Below are positions 33,426-45,473 of a stretch of 64,000 nucleotides of DNA, piece after piece. Made by a program: the position numbers and the translations under genes. The stretch is from Erythrophleum ivorense (lineage: Eukaryota > Streptophyta > Magnoliopsida > Fabales > Fabaceae). The notes beneath the pieces were generated by a model. It was given only the letters and a program-made list of their open reading frames with translations. It ran no database searches and was not told the origin of the DNA. Positions within the stretch are counted from its first letter, which is position 1. Each line of letters begins with the position of its first letter. The DNA lies in contig JAIUCV010000116.1 in assembly GCA_026724425.1 (NCBI GenBank), forward strand, positions 2,232,001-2,296,000, in the 5' to 3' direction.

Positions 33426-34580
33426 GTTGATAGGTTAAGTTCTTTCCTTAACCAGCTCGTTCAAGTGCAACAGAACCAACTTGCTGTTGCCAATGGTTTT
33501 GATCAGCATTTGAAATGTTTGAGAGAATGTGTATCTACTTTGAAAAAGTTGCATTCAATGTCCACCTCCACTAATAACAATACTGTGTATGAGTGCTTTA
33601 TTCTAAAGCAACTCACTGCTATTAAATGCATGTGGCAACAAAAGGTAAGTGTTGCCATTACAACCTCATTTGGACATGTAGGTTCTTGCTATTGTGACTT
33701 TGGATTTCAATTAACAGTGATCTTTCTTGACCTTGTAGCAAATATTTGATAGTCTACATGCTATGTCACAAGAAAAATTGCTTTTGCTAAGGACATACGA
33801 AAATAGCCACTTAAGCACTTGTGAAAGTGTAAGACCTTCAGTCAGTCAGATGATTGCTTCCATAGAAAATTTTTTACCCGTGTTCTGTAGATCAAAGGTG
33901 CATGCTCTGTTCATTGGTTGTGAATTGCGTTAACTTAATACTAGCCTATTGCTTTCTATTTATGGAAACTTAATGATAGGAATCATTGGACTGTTACCTA
34001 ATTGGGGGGATGAAAGCTATCACTGGGTGACTTTTACCTCACATTTTTGCATTGTTACTGAAGAAATGGAGTAGTCAGTCTCTGAAAATTTCAATTTTAT
34101 AAAAAAATTTAAAGAGCAATTGCTAGTACAAAAGCATGATCTGGATACTCTTTACTTAATATTGATTTGTGACTTGGCTTTTGACTGAGCAAAATTGTCT
34201 TTTGACATAGCCCTAACAAACTGTAGTAATTTAAATTAGGAACATAGGGTTTAACTTCTTTGTTTGCTTTGTAGGCAATTTTAGTTGAGGAAGACCTTAC
34301 CTATGCATTAAAGGCCAATTATATACCAGAAGATTTTTCTGAGGAGGACAGCTTTTGCAAGAGAAACTCTGCAGCTCTTGATGCTAGATTTGATGAAGCC
34401 CTTAATTCTACATATAAACATATTGAAGACGTTTTGCAGAAGTTATGTTTATCGAGCAACATCCTTGTTGCTGAAGAGTCCATAAATATATCTTCACGGA
34501 AATTGCTATTTGTTGACTTTGTAGCAGATCTCAAACTAGACATACTATGCGAGAAAGTTTTCAAAACAATCACTTTTGGG
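33426..34580 (+). pseudogene. MDN1: Midasin remnant: three exons before the acidic linker
   Basis: Exon 33426-33644 is open (VDRLSSFLNQLVQVQQNQL ... CMWQQK, then GTAAGT). Exon 33739-33897 is open (QIFDSLHAMSQEKLLLLRTY ... FLPVFCRSK, then GTGCAT). Exon 34275-34580 is open for 102 codons (AILVEEDLTYALKANYIPED ... KVFKTITFG, then GTAAGT). All three are multiples of three in length (219, 159, 306), so the frame holds across them. This part is the least damaged stretch of the gene, which suggests that the gene died fairly recently or that damage is uneven. Confidence 0.8.
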
Positions 34581-34593
34581 GTAAGTTCAGTTC

Positions 34594-35091
34594 TGTCACA
34601 CCCCACAATTTAAGTACTCTGACGCGGAAGCGAAAACATAGAGAAAATACTTGTGGCATTAATTTGAATCAGATAAAACATATAAACTTTTCTTTAGAGG
34701 ACATTTGTAGAAATTTCGGCAGAGTCTCCTTTATAACATAGATCTCCCGATATTTCTACAAATGATCAGCCAGTACAATATATCCCAAAGGGCGCAATCA
34801 GACCAAAAGAAAACATCTGGGGTGTGGGGATACCCTAACTATGATTCAGTGGAGCTAACTTTACAAGGTTGTACAAATTTTCAAAAAAAATACATATACA
34901 ACCAAAATACACCCACATGAGCTACTGCAGGCTCGTCAAGGAAGTCTCAAGAGGTCGGCCACTAGAAGGCAGCTGGGGGCAAATTAGAGTCTCTACTACT
35001 CTCTGAAAAATATATATATAAAAACAAATGAGTTTGATACTCAATGAATAAGTAATACCGACCCTTTTTAAAATAAATATAGGTCAAATAG

Positions 35092-35125
<34 letters not shown>

Positions 35126-36929
35126 CTATAGACATAGACCATATGGAACGGACTTTATACAAACTTTTTTTTTCCAAAATGCACCGAAAGCATCTAAACA
35201 GAACCAATTGGAATAGACGCAGAGCACACAGCTCTCGGGAAAAATCACTACAGACGCAAAGCTTTCAGCTTGGGAAAACAAAATGACTCCGCGTGTGGTG
35301 GCCTGCACACGGGGCTAGCATCACCCCTGCTAGCTGAGGTTCAGATCATGGTGCACCAGGGCTAACATCTACTGCTGTTAGCTACAGGGTTCTGAGCAGA
35401 TAACTCCATAAAACAGTACAGTTTCTCCAATTAACAGTTCAGACAATGTATCATCCAAATCAGTTTTATAGTAGGATTTCCAATTAACTCAATATCCGTA
35501 ACTTGCAAAATTCCCGGTTGAAATCAAATTTTGGTAAACATGCATATGACTAAATATTGAAATATGTCTATCTATAAATAGATAATCAAAATTTTAAAAC
35601 ACTGCAAGGAAACTTAGGAACAAAAATAAAAATTTCCTGAGTCTCATGGTTCGCATTACTTACTCACCTTCTGAGATACTACAGAAATTTCCTAACTCTT
35701 TTTCAGCTATAACTCAGTCTCTTGAATACCTTACAAGACCCATTCACCAGATTTTAGAAAATGAATCACCCCAATTAATTTCATACAGGACTTGGACTTA
35801 TTAAAATTTAAAATTTATTCCTCTACTAATTTACGCCTTCCATACGCGTACAGTATATTCCTTATACATATTTTGTGCTTTCACTTCCTTGGTTCCACTT
35901 AGGAGCTAAACCCAAATTCAAAAACTAGAAGAAATATCTACCATCTTTAATCGGAAAATTTATTCTGGATAATTATAATTTAACAATTAAGAAAGGAGCA
36001 CAGTGGGGGTTTAGTTCTTAATTAAAATAGGTATGTATTAAATATGCAGAATTTTTGGGAGGGATTAATGTATAAGAGAGGGAACATACAATTAAGTATA
36101 ATTGAATCAGAATTTTTTTTTATCCAACTAAGATCTTCTCCTGCGCAGAACCCCTCCACTGGCCACTACAGAAACGTGTTACAGCATTAATACACAGGGG
36201 AGAAAAACGCCTGGAAAGGAAACCAGAAAAGGCAATACATACTTCAGAAATTCCAGGCTTAAATTACTATGCAACGTTGCTCTCTTACCCCAGACACATA
36301 TCCACGAAGCTCAGCTCAAGCAAGGAGGAAGTGGCTGTACTGGAAAGTGAAACACAGAACCATTTGGCATGAGAAATGGAGAAGGAAGATGAACCCAACA
36401 AAAACAATCTATACAGCAGAATTTCGGACCTGGAAGGTGACTTTCTGGTGTGATTTCTCCAGTATCCAGCAGCTAAAAATGGAACAGATTCAAGGAGCAA
36501 CTTGCAACTGAAATTCGGACCAAACCAGCGCTGAAACAGGGGAGGAAAATCTGCAGCGTTTACTCAGCGTACAGTCCGTCCAGCAGAGAGTTTCTATGCG
36601 CCTTGATGAAGCATCAAAACTGGAACAAATTCTCAGTGGGAAGGAACAGAAAACCCAACGTTTAAGTAGCTCGAAGAATCAGAGAAAGTAGAGTCCAGAA
36701 AATAGAGGATAGATGCAGAGTTCTGGCGGTTCTGTGATGCTTCGCTGGATGGATTATATTGTAGAAATATGGATGAGAGATGACCGAAAAACCAAGCTAA
36801 AAGTGATTAAAAGGGAGGGTATATATGTAAGTTGCAGAAGGGCAGAAGCTAGTACGTGGCAGCTGCATGATTTGCATGGAAAAGTCAAACTTCATGCATG
36901 CATATTCTTCTTCACGTCGGGTTTTTACA
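34594..36929. mobile_element. Solo LTR (about 2.3 kb) in a midasin intron with perfect 5-bp duplication
   Basis: The insert begins TGTCACACCCCACAATTTAA and ends GGGTTTTTACA, i.e. TG...CA. Both flanks carry AGTTC (34589-34593 and 36930-36934). Removing it restores an intron GTAAGTTC...TTTTTGTGTAG. No primer site, gag or pol motif was found inside. ORFs are short (80 and 87 codons at 36269 and 36713). An (AT) run is at 35096-35125. The simplest reading is a solo LTR left by recombination of a gypsy-type element with long LTRs. Orientation is uncertain. Confidence 0.8.
35096..35125. repeat. (TA)n microsatellite
   Basis: Uninterrupted TA run within the solo LTR. Confidence 0.85.
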
Positions 36930-37000
36930 AGTTCAGTTGCAGGTTATTTGAGAGCGCTCTCTTGATATATGGCTAAAGTGGTGATTCATTTTTTGTGTAG

Positions 37001-37174
37001 GAGAAGCCGGTGAATCATTCTGACAGTAAAATTTATAGTTATTCTTATGCAGTTGGAGGCTATGTTAGAGATCAGGCCATGTTAATGGATCTTGTACAGA
37101 ATTTTGGTGATGAGCTCTTGAAAAATTTTCTAGCCATGCATAGATCTATAAGGTTAATACTCAGTTACCTCAAT

Positions 37175-37239
<65 letters not shown>

Positions 37240-37809
37240 TTCTTTATGTGATGTAACTTCTCATATCTGCTGTTCGTATAGCACATCAAACAAAATCTGA
37301 ATTTCAAAATTTCTATAATTTATACGTACAATGGTTTACTTTTAATTTAGTTGGACTATACTATTTTGTATGGTGGTTGGCAGGTATCGTTAACGACTCA
37401 TGTGCTTGCGAATATTTTAGCTTTATATTCAAAAGGTTTTAGAACTTCAACTAAACACCAGAAGGATAATGGAACTGGTACAGGCATGGGAGAGTATCAG
37501 ATCAAAAGATGCCAGTGATCAAACACTGATGAAGAGGAACTTGTTGACAGGTCATAATTAGATCTTGTTTAATTTTCATGATTTCGTAACATTGTTTTGG
37601 CTATGTATCATGTTCCTCTAATTTCTATTATGCAGCTGAAGGATAATAAAGATGATTCTAGTAAAGCTACAAGTAAAAATAACAGAGGGATTTAGATGGA
37701 GCAAGATTTTCAAGCTGATGCTGTAAGCATTAGTGAGGACTTAAGAGAAGATGAAAATACGGATACCAAGAACGAGCAGCTAGAGTCTGAAACAGAGCCC
37801 ACTGGACCT
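37001..37809 (+). pseudogene. MDN1: Midasin remnant: exons leading into the acidic linker
   Basis: 37001-37152 reads EKPVNHSDSKIYSYSYAVGG ... FLAMHRSI. 37384-37550 reads VSLTTHVLANILALYSKGF and GTGTGMGE, then a frameshift splits KDASDQ from TDEEELVD. The phase at the first of these junctions does not hold without a small indel. 37636-37809 reads LKDNKDDSSKATSKNN, then TAG (37693-37695) in place of Glu of the usual KGIEMEQDF, then MEQDFQADAVSISEDLRED and ends ETEPTGP where copia C begins. An (AG)n run at 37188-37233 sits in the intron. Confidence 0.85.
37188..37233. repeat. (AG)n microsatellite
   Basis: About 23 AG units in a midasin intron. Confidence 0.95.
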
Positions 37810-38026
37810 TGTTAAGGGAATAAGTCACGTGAAGTCAGTTACAGTAGTTATATCTGAGCCAGATTAGTTACAGCTCTCTGTTATGTACTTCGCTTCTATA
37901 TATACCTTGTAAAACAGTTTCAGTAGAGAGATCGATATTATGGTTCTCTCTTCACAAAGCTCATTTCTTTCTTCATCCTCACCAGACCCTCTTCTTCCTC
38001 CTCCATTCTAAATACAGATCGTAACA
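37810..38026 (+). repeat. 5' LTR of copia C
   Basis: Starts TGTTAAGGGAATAAGTCACG and ends GATCGTAACA. It contains a TATA-like CTATATATACC near 37900. Confidence 0.92.
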
Positions 38027-38039
38027 TGGTATCAGAGCC
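38027..38039 (+). other. Primer-binding site of copia C
   Basis: TGGTATCAGAGCC directly after the LTR is an exact match to the initiator Met-tRNA primer site. Confidence 0.9.
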
Positions 38040-38056
38040 ATACTGATTCGATCAAC

Positions 38057-39118
38057 ATGGAAAATTCAACAATGAATATGGGAAGCTCAATAGCAAATCT
38101 ATAAGAACTGATTTCAAATGCATTGTTCGTCTAGAAATTCAGCCCTAATCATCCGGTGTCATTTAAACTTGATGAGACAAATTATCTACCCTGGAAACAA
38201 TAGGTAAATGCAACCTTATGAGGTTACAAGCTTCAGAAATACATTCTTGGATCTCATGCTGTCCCACCCAAATTCAAAACCAGAGAAGATGAAGCTCGTG
38301 GCAATTACAGTAAGGAATTTCTAGCTTGGGATCAACAAGATCAACTTCTGTTATCTTGGATTTTGGCTTCCATGGGTGAAGCTATGTTTGCAAGAATGGT
38401 TGGCTGTAATCATTCTTATGAGGTGTGGGAAAAACTGGAGACCTACTTTGCCTCTCAGACGATAGCAAAGGTCAAGCAATTTAAGACGCAACTTATAAGC
38501 ATGAAGAAGGCAACGCAGGGTATAAATGAATATTTGTTAAAGATAAAGAAGATTGTTGATTCTTTATTTTCTATTGGATCACCAGTCACAAGTGTGGATC
38601 ACATTGAAGCTATCTTAAAAGGTTTATTGGAAGAATATAGTAGTTTCATGTTTCAATTTCTACACACACTGAACCATTCTTTGAAAAAGAGATAGAGGCA
38701 CTTCTAATCGCTCAAGAGGAAAGAATAGAAAAGTTTAAGGAAGAGACTATACTGGCACCTCTAAGTGCTAATCTAACACAAGCATAATTCAAAAATTCTA
38801 GAGGCTCAAGTCATGCTAATGGAAGAGGACCAAACTAAGGATACAACACAAGTAATCCTGGAAGAGGAAACTTCAGAGGCAGTTCGTATGGGAAAGGTGG
38901 CAGATTCAGAGGAGGTAGATTGCAATCAAACAGGCCACAATGTCAGGTCTGCGGTAAATTTAGTCATATGGCTTGGAATTGTTATCATCGATATGATTCA
39001 CAATATCAAAATCCATTTGCCTCACAACAGCCACAATTGTCTAATCAGCACACTCAACGAAATTCAACACCAATAACTGCTATGGTAGCTTCACCAGAAA
39101 ATCTATATAATGCTAATT
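38057..39118 (+). pseudogene. copia C gag remnant
   Basis: Starts at an ATG 18 bases after the primer site. It contains the copia gag fold: KLDETNYLPWKQ, an open block 38363-38695 with YEVWEKLETYFASQT, VKQFKTQLISMKKATQ and a UBN2-like end. A zinc knuckle CQVCGKFSHMAWNC lies at 38941-38982 (C-x2-C-x4-H-x4-C). Stops break the early part and the middle. Confidence 0.85.
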
Positions 39119-40400
39119 AGTATCCTGACTTAGGAGCTACAAATCATATGACATCAAATGGAGCTAATCTAGCCACCAATGACACATATGATGGCTCTGA
39201 GCAAGTACACATGGGTAATGGCACAGGTATTCAAATTAAACATGTTGGTAATTCACATGTGCAATCACCTTTTAATCCTCGTTCTGTTCTAAAACTCAAA
39301 GATCTTTTACATGCCCCTAAAATAAAAAAGAATCTCATTAGTGTGTCTAAATTTGCTTTAGATAATCAGGTATTCTTTGAATTTCATCCTTACACGTGTT
39401 TTATCAAATCTCAGGACACTAAGCAAGTGTTGCTGCAGGGCCACATTAAAGATGGTCTCTATGTGTTTGACAACTTTCAACTTCTACATCTACCTATCTC
39501 TTCTCATATGTCTACTTTTATTTCTCCCAATGTAAACAATGCTTTTATTATATCCAATAATTTTAATCTTTGGCATAGTAGATTAGGTCATCCATCTAAT
39601 TCTACTGTACAAGTTGTGTTGCGTTCTTGTAACATTTCTTTAATTAATAAAGACTGCTTTGAATTTTGTGATATATGCACTCTTGCTAAAACACACAAAT
39701 TACCTTTTGATCGATCCACTAGTCTCTACACTGCTCCATTGCAACTTGTCTTTACTGATGTTTAGGGACTGTCTCCTGTTGTTTCTACTGCCCACTACCA
39801 TTATTATATTATCTTTGTTTATGCTTATTCATGATACACTTGGTTTTATCCACTTAAGAACAGGTCATATGTCTTTCAAGTTTTTGTTGATTTTAAAACC
39901 ATGGTTAAGTTACAACTTGATGCTAAACTCAAATCCTTACAAACTGATGGAGGAGGAGAGTTTCAAGCACTGTCTGATTATCTTAAAACCATAGTCCATA
40001 AGATCTCTTGTCCCCATACTCATGAACAGAATGGTACAATATAATGGAAACACAGACATGTTACTGATACTGGTTTGGCTTTCCTTGCACATTCCCTAGT
40101 ACCAACTCGATATTGGGTCGATGCCTTTCAAACAACAGTTTACCTTATTAATCGCCTTCTTACTTCTATGCTCTCTCATAAATCACCCTTTGAGTCTTTA
40201 TTTCATATTAAACTAGATTATTCCATTTTTAATAAGGTGTTTAGCTGTTCTTATTTTCCTAATCTACATCCATACAATAATAATAAACTTTAGCTTTGAT
40301 CTATCATATGTACATTTCTTGGTTATAGTCCTTAACACAAGGGCTATAAATGTTTAGATCCACAAGGTCAAATTTATATTTCTAGAGTTTTCAATGAATA
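39119..40400 (+). pseudogene. copia C protease and integrase remnant
   Basis: The protease motif YPDLGATNHMTS (39121-39156) has D-L-G-A for the usual D-S-G-A. The frame then stays open through LWHSRLGHPSNS (about 39569), C-x2-C in CDICTLAKTHKLPFDRS, and LQLVFTDV. A TAG at 39763-39765 replaces Trp, and a TGA (about 39832-39834) replaces another residue before YTWFYPLK. Later DGGGEF and HEQNGTI are recognisable before a stop. The integrase end (YWVDAFQTTVYLINRL) is open at 40075-40293. Confidence 0.85.
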
Positions 40401-40699
40401 TGTGTTTCCTTTCAAACTAAACCAGGCAACCAATTCTTCCATTCCCAATGTCACACAGTCTGTTCATCAGTCCTCACATACTCCTTCTATACCCTTAATT
40501 TCCAACTTACCTGTTGTTCCTTCCACTGCACATGTATTACCATCTATTTTACAACATTGTGATATAGTATCTACTAACTTTCTACCTGTAGCTGATATAA
40601 GTTCTGCACCTTTTCATCATGAATCTTCCTCTACATCTTCAGAGCTACCTCCTTTCCATAATGTTCGTCCTATGGTAACTAGATCTAAAGCTGGTATGT

Positions 40700-42257
40700 T
40701 TAAACCCAAGTGCACTCTGCCAATGTTGAACCCAACTCCATCTCTTCTGCTCTATCTCATCCTCAATGGAAGGAAGCTATGAATGAAGAATATGAAGCTT
40801 TACTCAAAAATGGAACATGGGATTTAGTTTAGTTACCTAAGGAAGAATCCCCATAAGATGTAAATGGGTTTTCAAAGTCAAAGAAAATCCAGATGGCACA
40901 ATAAATAAATACAAAGCCCGATTGGTAGCAAAAGGGTTTCATCAGAAACCAGAGTTTGATTTTTCTGAAACGTTTAGCCTTGCCGTAAAGTCAACAACTA
41001 TACATGTGATTTTGACACTTGCTCTAGCATGAAATTGGCCTATTCAACAGTTAGATGTTAACAATGCCTTTCTTAATGGCAATTTAAATGAAGAAGTTTT
41101 CATGACTCAACCTTCAAGCTTTGAGCGGTTAGGTCCAAGTTCTCTATTTGTTTGTAGGCTGAAGAAAGCTTTTTAAGGGCTTAAATAAGCTTCTCGTGCA
41201 TGGTTTGAAAAGCTAGCTACTACATTGCGTCAATATGGTTTCCATTCTTCCAAGGCAGATCAGTCTCTGTTTGTCAGACTTACCTTTCAGTCCACTACTT
41301 ATATTCTCATCTATGTTGATGACATACTCATCACTAGTTCATCGTCTCGAGAGATCACTTCTTTAGTCCATCAATTACATCGTTTGCTCTTAAAGATCTC
41401 AGCAACCTTCACTATTTCCTTGGGATTTAGGTCAGTACAACTCCAAATGGTGGCTTAATATTATCGCGGTCTAAGTACATAAGAGATCTTCTAAGAAAAG
41501 CAAAAATGATTGATGCTAAACCATCTCCCACTCCTATGACTTTTGGCTTACGGTTGTCAAAATATGGTGATGCTTCATTTGAGAATCATTAATTATATTG
41601 ATTTGTCGTGGGTGCCTTGCAATATGTGACTGTTACCAGACCTAAAATTGCTTACTCAGTTAATAAAGTCTGCCAATTCATGCACAATCCACAAATTTGT
41701 CACTAGAAAGCTGTTAAGTGCATACTTTGGTATCTTAAAGGCACCATTTCTTATGGTTTAACATTTACTCAATCCTTTCATCTTCATCTAAAAGCCATGA
41801 CTGATGCTGACTAGGGTTCAGATCTTGATGATAGGAGATCTACTTCTCATATGGTAGTTTTCTTTGAAAATAATCCTATAGCTTGGCTTTCCAAGAAATA
41901 ATTAGTGGAGTCTCGTTCATCTATTGAGGTAGAATATCAAGCTTTAGCTCTTACAATTGCTGAGATTGTATGGCTCAAGTCTCTCCTTCATGAGCTTCAA
42001 GTTTTTTTGCTAGCACCTCCTACTATCTATTGTGATAATTTGTCTACTGTGATGCAAGTGCTAATCTGATCCTTCACTCTCGTACAAAACACATTGAGTT
42101 AGACATTTACTTTGTTTGGGAAAAGGTTCAACACAGAGAGATTATGGTTTGTCATATTCCCTCAACAGATCAAATTACTGATGTTTTGACCAAACCTTTA
42201 TCTCGACCAGCCTTTGAGTCTTTATGCACCAAACTCACAGTTCAAACTGCACCATGA
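40700..42257 (+). pseudogene. copia C reverse transcriptase and RNase H remnant
   Basis: RT pieces in shifting frames: CKWVFKVKENPDG, INKYKARLVAKGF, QLDVNNAFLNGNLNEEVF, and YVDD at 41312-41323 in the open frame 41225-41458. RNase H pieces follow: VGALQYVTVTRPKIAYSVN near 41600, DRRSTSHMVVFFENNPIAWL near 41830, VEYQALALTIAEIVWLKSL near 41930 and the TKHIEL/DVLTKPL region near 42090-42205. A TAG replaces Trp in the usual DADWGSD motif. Confidence 0.85.
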
Positions 42258-42269
42258 GTTTGCAGGGGA

Positions 42270-42483
42270 TGTCAAGGGAATAAGTCACGTGAAGTCCATT
42301 ATAGTAGTTATATCTGAGTCAGATTAGTTGCAGCTCTGTTATGTACTTCGCTTCTATATATACATGGTAAAATAGTTTTAGTAGAGAGATCGATATTATG
42401 ATTCACTCTTCACAAAACTCCTTTCTTTCTTTATCCTCACCAGACTCTCTTCTTCCTCCTCCATTTTAAATACAGATCGTAAT
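42270..42483 (+). repeat. 3' LTR of copia C
   Basis: Starts TGTCAAGGGAATAAGTCACG directly after a GCAGGGGA purine tract. It ends near GATCGTAA, and the last two or three bases differ from the left LTR end. Confidence 0.9.
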
Positions 42484-44051
42484 GACAGTGAAGCAGTTGA
42501 AGAGAGAGCTTGGGATAAGAATGAAGACGAAAATCTTAATGATACAAGTGAAAAGTATGAATTTAGACCGTCAATTAGGGATAGAGATAGAAGCAGTAGG
42601 GAGCTTAGAGCCAAGGATGACTATGTGACTGTTGAACTTGGGAAAGCTAATTTTGATGAATTTGATGATCAAAATGATGAAACTAGAAGCTAAGATGACA
42701 TTGGTGATGAAGAGACTATGGATGCAGTCAATCTAGAGAAAGAAGCAACAATTGCTGATCCTATTGGCATGCAGCCTGATAAATTGGAGCAAACCTCCGA
42801 TATGGATATGGATTTGGACGGGATGGTAGAAGAGGATTTTATGGAAGAGGGAGATCCTAAAGAGCAAGGTGATTCAGCTGAGGATGGAAACCAAGAAATG
42901 AAACATGATGAAGAGACATTGCCACTCGATGAAATCATGGAAGATGCCCATACTAATGTTGGTGTAACCTCGGAAGAGGATAATCTGAGTGAGGACCATC
43001 AAGAAAATGCTAAGACAAATTTTGTGAAAACAAAGAAAAATATATCTGAACCAATATCCTCTAGCTTGGTTAATGAGCAAGTGGGCCTCTTGAACTAGCA
43101 TTACAGTCCAATGTTGATTAGCAGACATCATCTTTTGACAATATGGCAGTAAAATCAAATTGGTCAAATAGCAATCAAGGTTTTGATAACCCTACCCTCT
43201 TAGGAGGCTTACCTTCTAGTAGCATGTCTAAGATGGATCTTAAGATGTCAAACTCATCAAATGCTAGGGGATTCATTGAAGATCAAGCTAAGTCTCATTT
43301 TCCACAATATGAACATTCACTTATTCAGGAAAGGCTACCTAACCCTTATCGAAATTTAGGTGATGCACTTGAGGAGTGGAAAGAAAGAGTTAAAAGTATC
43401 TGGTGACCTTTCTGTAGATAACATAGAGAAGCAGGGTGAAATGGAGGATGAAAATGCTAAGGAGTATGGGTTTGTCTCTGAGTTTGAAAATGGGACAGCT
43501 CAGGCTATGGGACTTGCTACGTTAGAGCAGATTGAAGAAATATTGATGGTAATAAGCTTGATAAAGAATGCCTTACTGTAAAAAAAAGTACAGAATTATA
43601 GCTTGAGAAGAAACATTTTAATTCTGACACACAATCTATAACTAATTCTACTTTAATCCCAAAAAATGAGAAAAGGGAGTATATAAATGTCTTAGGTTCG
43701 GAGAAGTCACATGATAAAGGATTAGTGAAAACTAGTGCTACAGAAAGTGTTGATCTAGAAAAGCTCTCTAATGATATGATCTTTCTTAAGAGATATACTC
43801 TAGTGAGGATATACATAAACTAAGCCAACTTTCTATGGATGACGATAATTTAGGTAAAGCCAAAGATCTTCAGGATGTTCCCAGTGATGTGAAAGATAAA
43901 GTTACTACGCTGTGGAAAAGATATGAACTTAGGACAACAAAATTATCTTAGGAGTTAGCCGAACAATTGTGCCTTGTAATAAAGCCCACTGTCGCTAGCA
44001 AGCTGCAAGGGGATTTTGGAACTGGCAAAAGGATAAACATGAAAAAGGTAG
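42484..44051 (+). pseudogene. MDN1: Midasin remnant: acidic linker exon, right of copia C
   Basis: The frame resumes DSEAVEERAWDKNEDENLND and SIRDRDRSSRELRAKDD, then a long Asp/Glu-rich stretch typical of the midasin linker. TAA at 42690-42692 interrupts it. A frameshift near 43094 moves the match to LALQSNVD, TAG, QTSSFDNMAVK, and a one-base shift near 43393 continues as VSGDLSVDNIEKQGEMEDEN. Another shift near 43535 leads to IDGNKLDKECLTVKK. The end is KDKVTTLWKRYELRTTKLS, TAG for Gln, ELAEQL, GDFGTGKRINMKK. The donor is GTAAAT at 44052. Confidence 0.88.
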
Positions 44052-44155
44052 GTAAATATATTCTTTAATTTTTTTTATATAGGATTATAACAAATGATTG
44101 TTTGAGAAAATAATATTTCTTAACCTTTGCGTGTTTTTAATTAACAAAATGTCAG

Positions 44156-45140
44156 TAATTCCATACATAGCAAATTATTATCGTAAAGATCAGATATGGT
44201 TGAGGTGGACCCAACCCAACACATGTGATTCTCATGTTGTGATTGCTGTTGATGATTCAAGTAGTATGTCTGAGAGTTACTGTGGAGACATTGCTATTGA
44301 AGCCTTAGTTACAGTATGCCATGGTGTTTCTCGACTAGAAATGGGGAGCTTGGTTATTGCAAGCTTTGGAACAAAAGGCAATATATAAAATTATTGCACG
44401 ATTTTGATAAGCCATTCACTGGGAAGGCTGGGGTTAAAGTTAGCTAGATCAACATAGTCTTACTGCTAGTTATATTGACTCCGTTGTGCATATGTTTGTG
44501 TTGTATATATATCAGCAAAAGGATCTAACTATTGACTATCATACTGGAAGTAGATGATCTCCAATTTAACATCTAAGCAAGAGAATACCATTGTTAACGA
44601 GCTAGTTATTGATCTATTGAAGTTCTTGACTGACAAGCTAGATTCTACAGTTGCTAAAGCATGACATCCATCTGGGCATAACCCCCTACAACAACTTGTT
44701 TTGATCATTTCAGATGATCAGTTTCATGAAAAAATACCTAATAGAAAATTTTTATATCTCTCCTCCTACTAATTGTAAAATGCTACTTGCCTCCATCATT
44801 ATTGGTCTTGAATTTTAATCAGTCCAATTCCAGGACAACTTGAAGCGGTGTATTAGAGATCTCTCAACTGGTAATCAAATGGTTGCTTTCTTGCTTTTGG
44901 ATAATTCGCAAGACTCAATTATGGACCGCATGGTATTCTTCATTTTGTTCAAATGATTTTTCAAGAGTATATGCTACTTCAGTTTCCTCATTATGACTTT
45001 TTAGACTGTAGGAAGCATCTTTTCATTGAACTGGAAAAATGAAGCTTTCAAAGTATATGGATTCCTTTCCCTTTCCTTACTATATTGTTCTGAGAAACAT
45101 TGAAGCATTGCCTCAGACCCTTGTAGACCTACTTAGACAG
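44156..45140 (+). pseudogene. MDN1: Midasin remnant: MIDAS domain exons
   Basis: Exon 44156-44439 reads VIPYIANYYRKDQIWLRW, then the metal-site motif AVDDSSSMSESYCGD (D-x-S-x-S at 44251-44265), TVCHGVSRLEMGSLVIASFG, KGNI. A two-base insertion (AATATATAAAA) then shifts the frame of KLLHDFDKPFTGKAG. Exon 44554-44733 reads MISNLTSKQENTI ... VAKA, TGA, HPSGHNPLQQLVLIISDD, and its donor is AT instead of GT. Exon 44834-44932 is intact (DNLKRCIRDLSTGNQMVAFL). Exon 45012-45140 has a TGA after EASFH, then MKLSKYMDSFPFPYYIVLRN ... LVDLLRQ. In the working protein this domain binds the UBL domains of Rsa4 and Ytm1. Confidence 0.9.
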
Positions 45141-45473
45141 GTAATGACATTAGTTTGAACCAAGCCTCCCACCCTAACCCAAGGGAAAAAGAAAAAATAA
45201 ATTTAGAGGTGTAATATTTAAATATTTGCTATTGAGTTTTCAATGAAAGCATGCCTGGCGGTAATTTTTTTTTGTGTGAAAGAATCAGTAGTGCTTATAT
45301 GTTATATTTTCATTAAAAATACCTTATGGTAAACATTTAGAAGGAAAAAAAAAGGAAAGAAAGGAAGGAAAGTGAAATTCAAGAAGTGGTTATTCTTATC
45401 AACGATGCTTGTTGTATGTCTAGAGAGACCTTTCCTTTAGTTAACCATTTTCAATTTATTGGTCTTCTTTCAA

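Larger units (their letters stand above)
37810..42483 (+). mobile_element. Ty1/copia retrotransposon (copia C) inserted in a midasin exon
   Basis: LTRs of about 215 bp (37810-38026 and 42270-42483) flank a broken gag-pol. A perfect Met-tRNA primer site follows the left LTR and a purine tract precedes the right one. The host reading frame runs ...ETEPTGP up to the left LTR and resumes DSEAVEERAWDK right after the other, so this is an insertion into an exon. A clear target duplication is not visible (left GACCT; the right side GACAG matches only in part), probably lost with the last bases of the right LTR. All pol domains carry stops. Confidence 0.92.

Noticed and set aside
36269..36976. ORFs of 80 and 87 codons inside the intronic insert
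   Set aside because: They lie within the solo LTR and have no domain. I treat them as chance ORFs.
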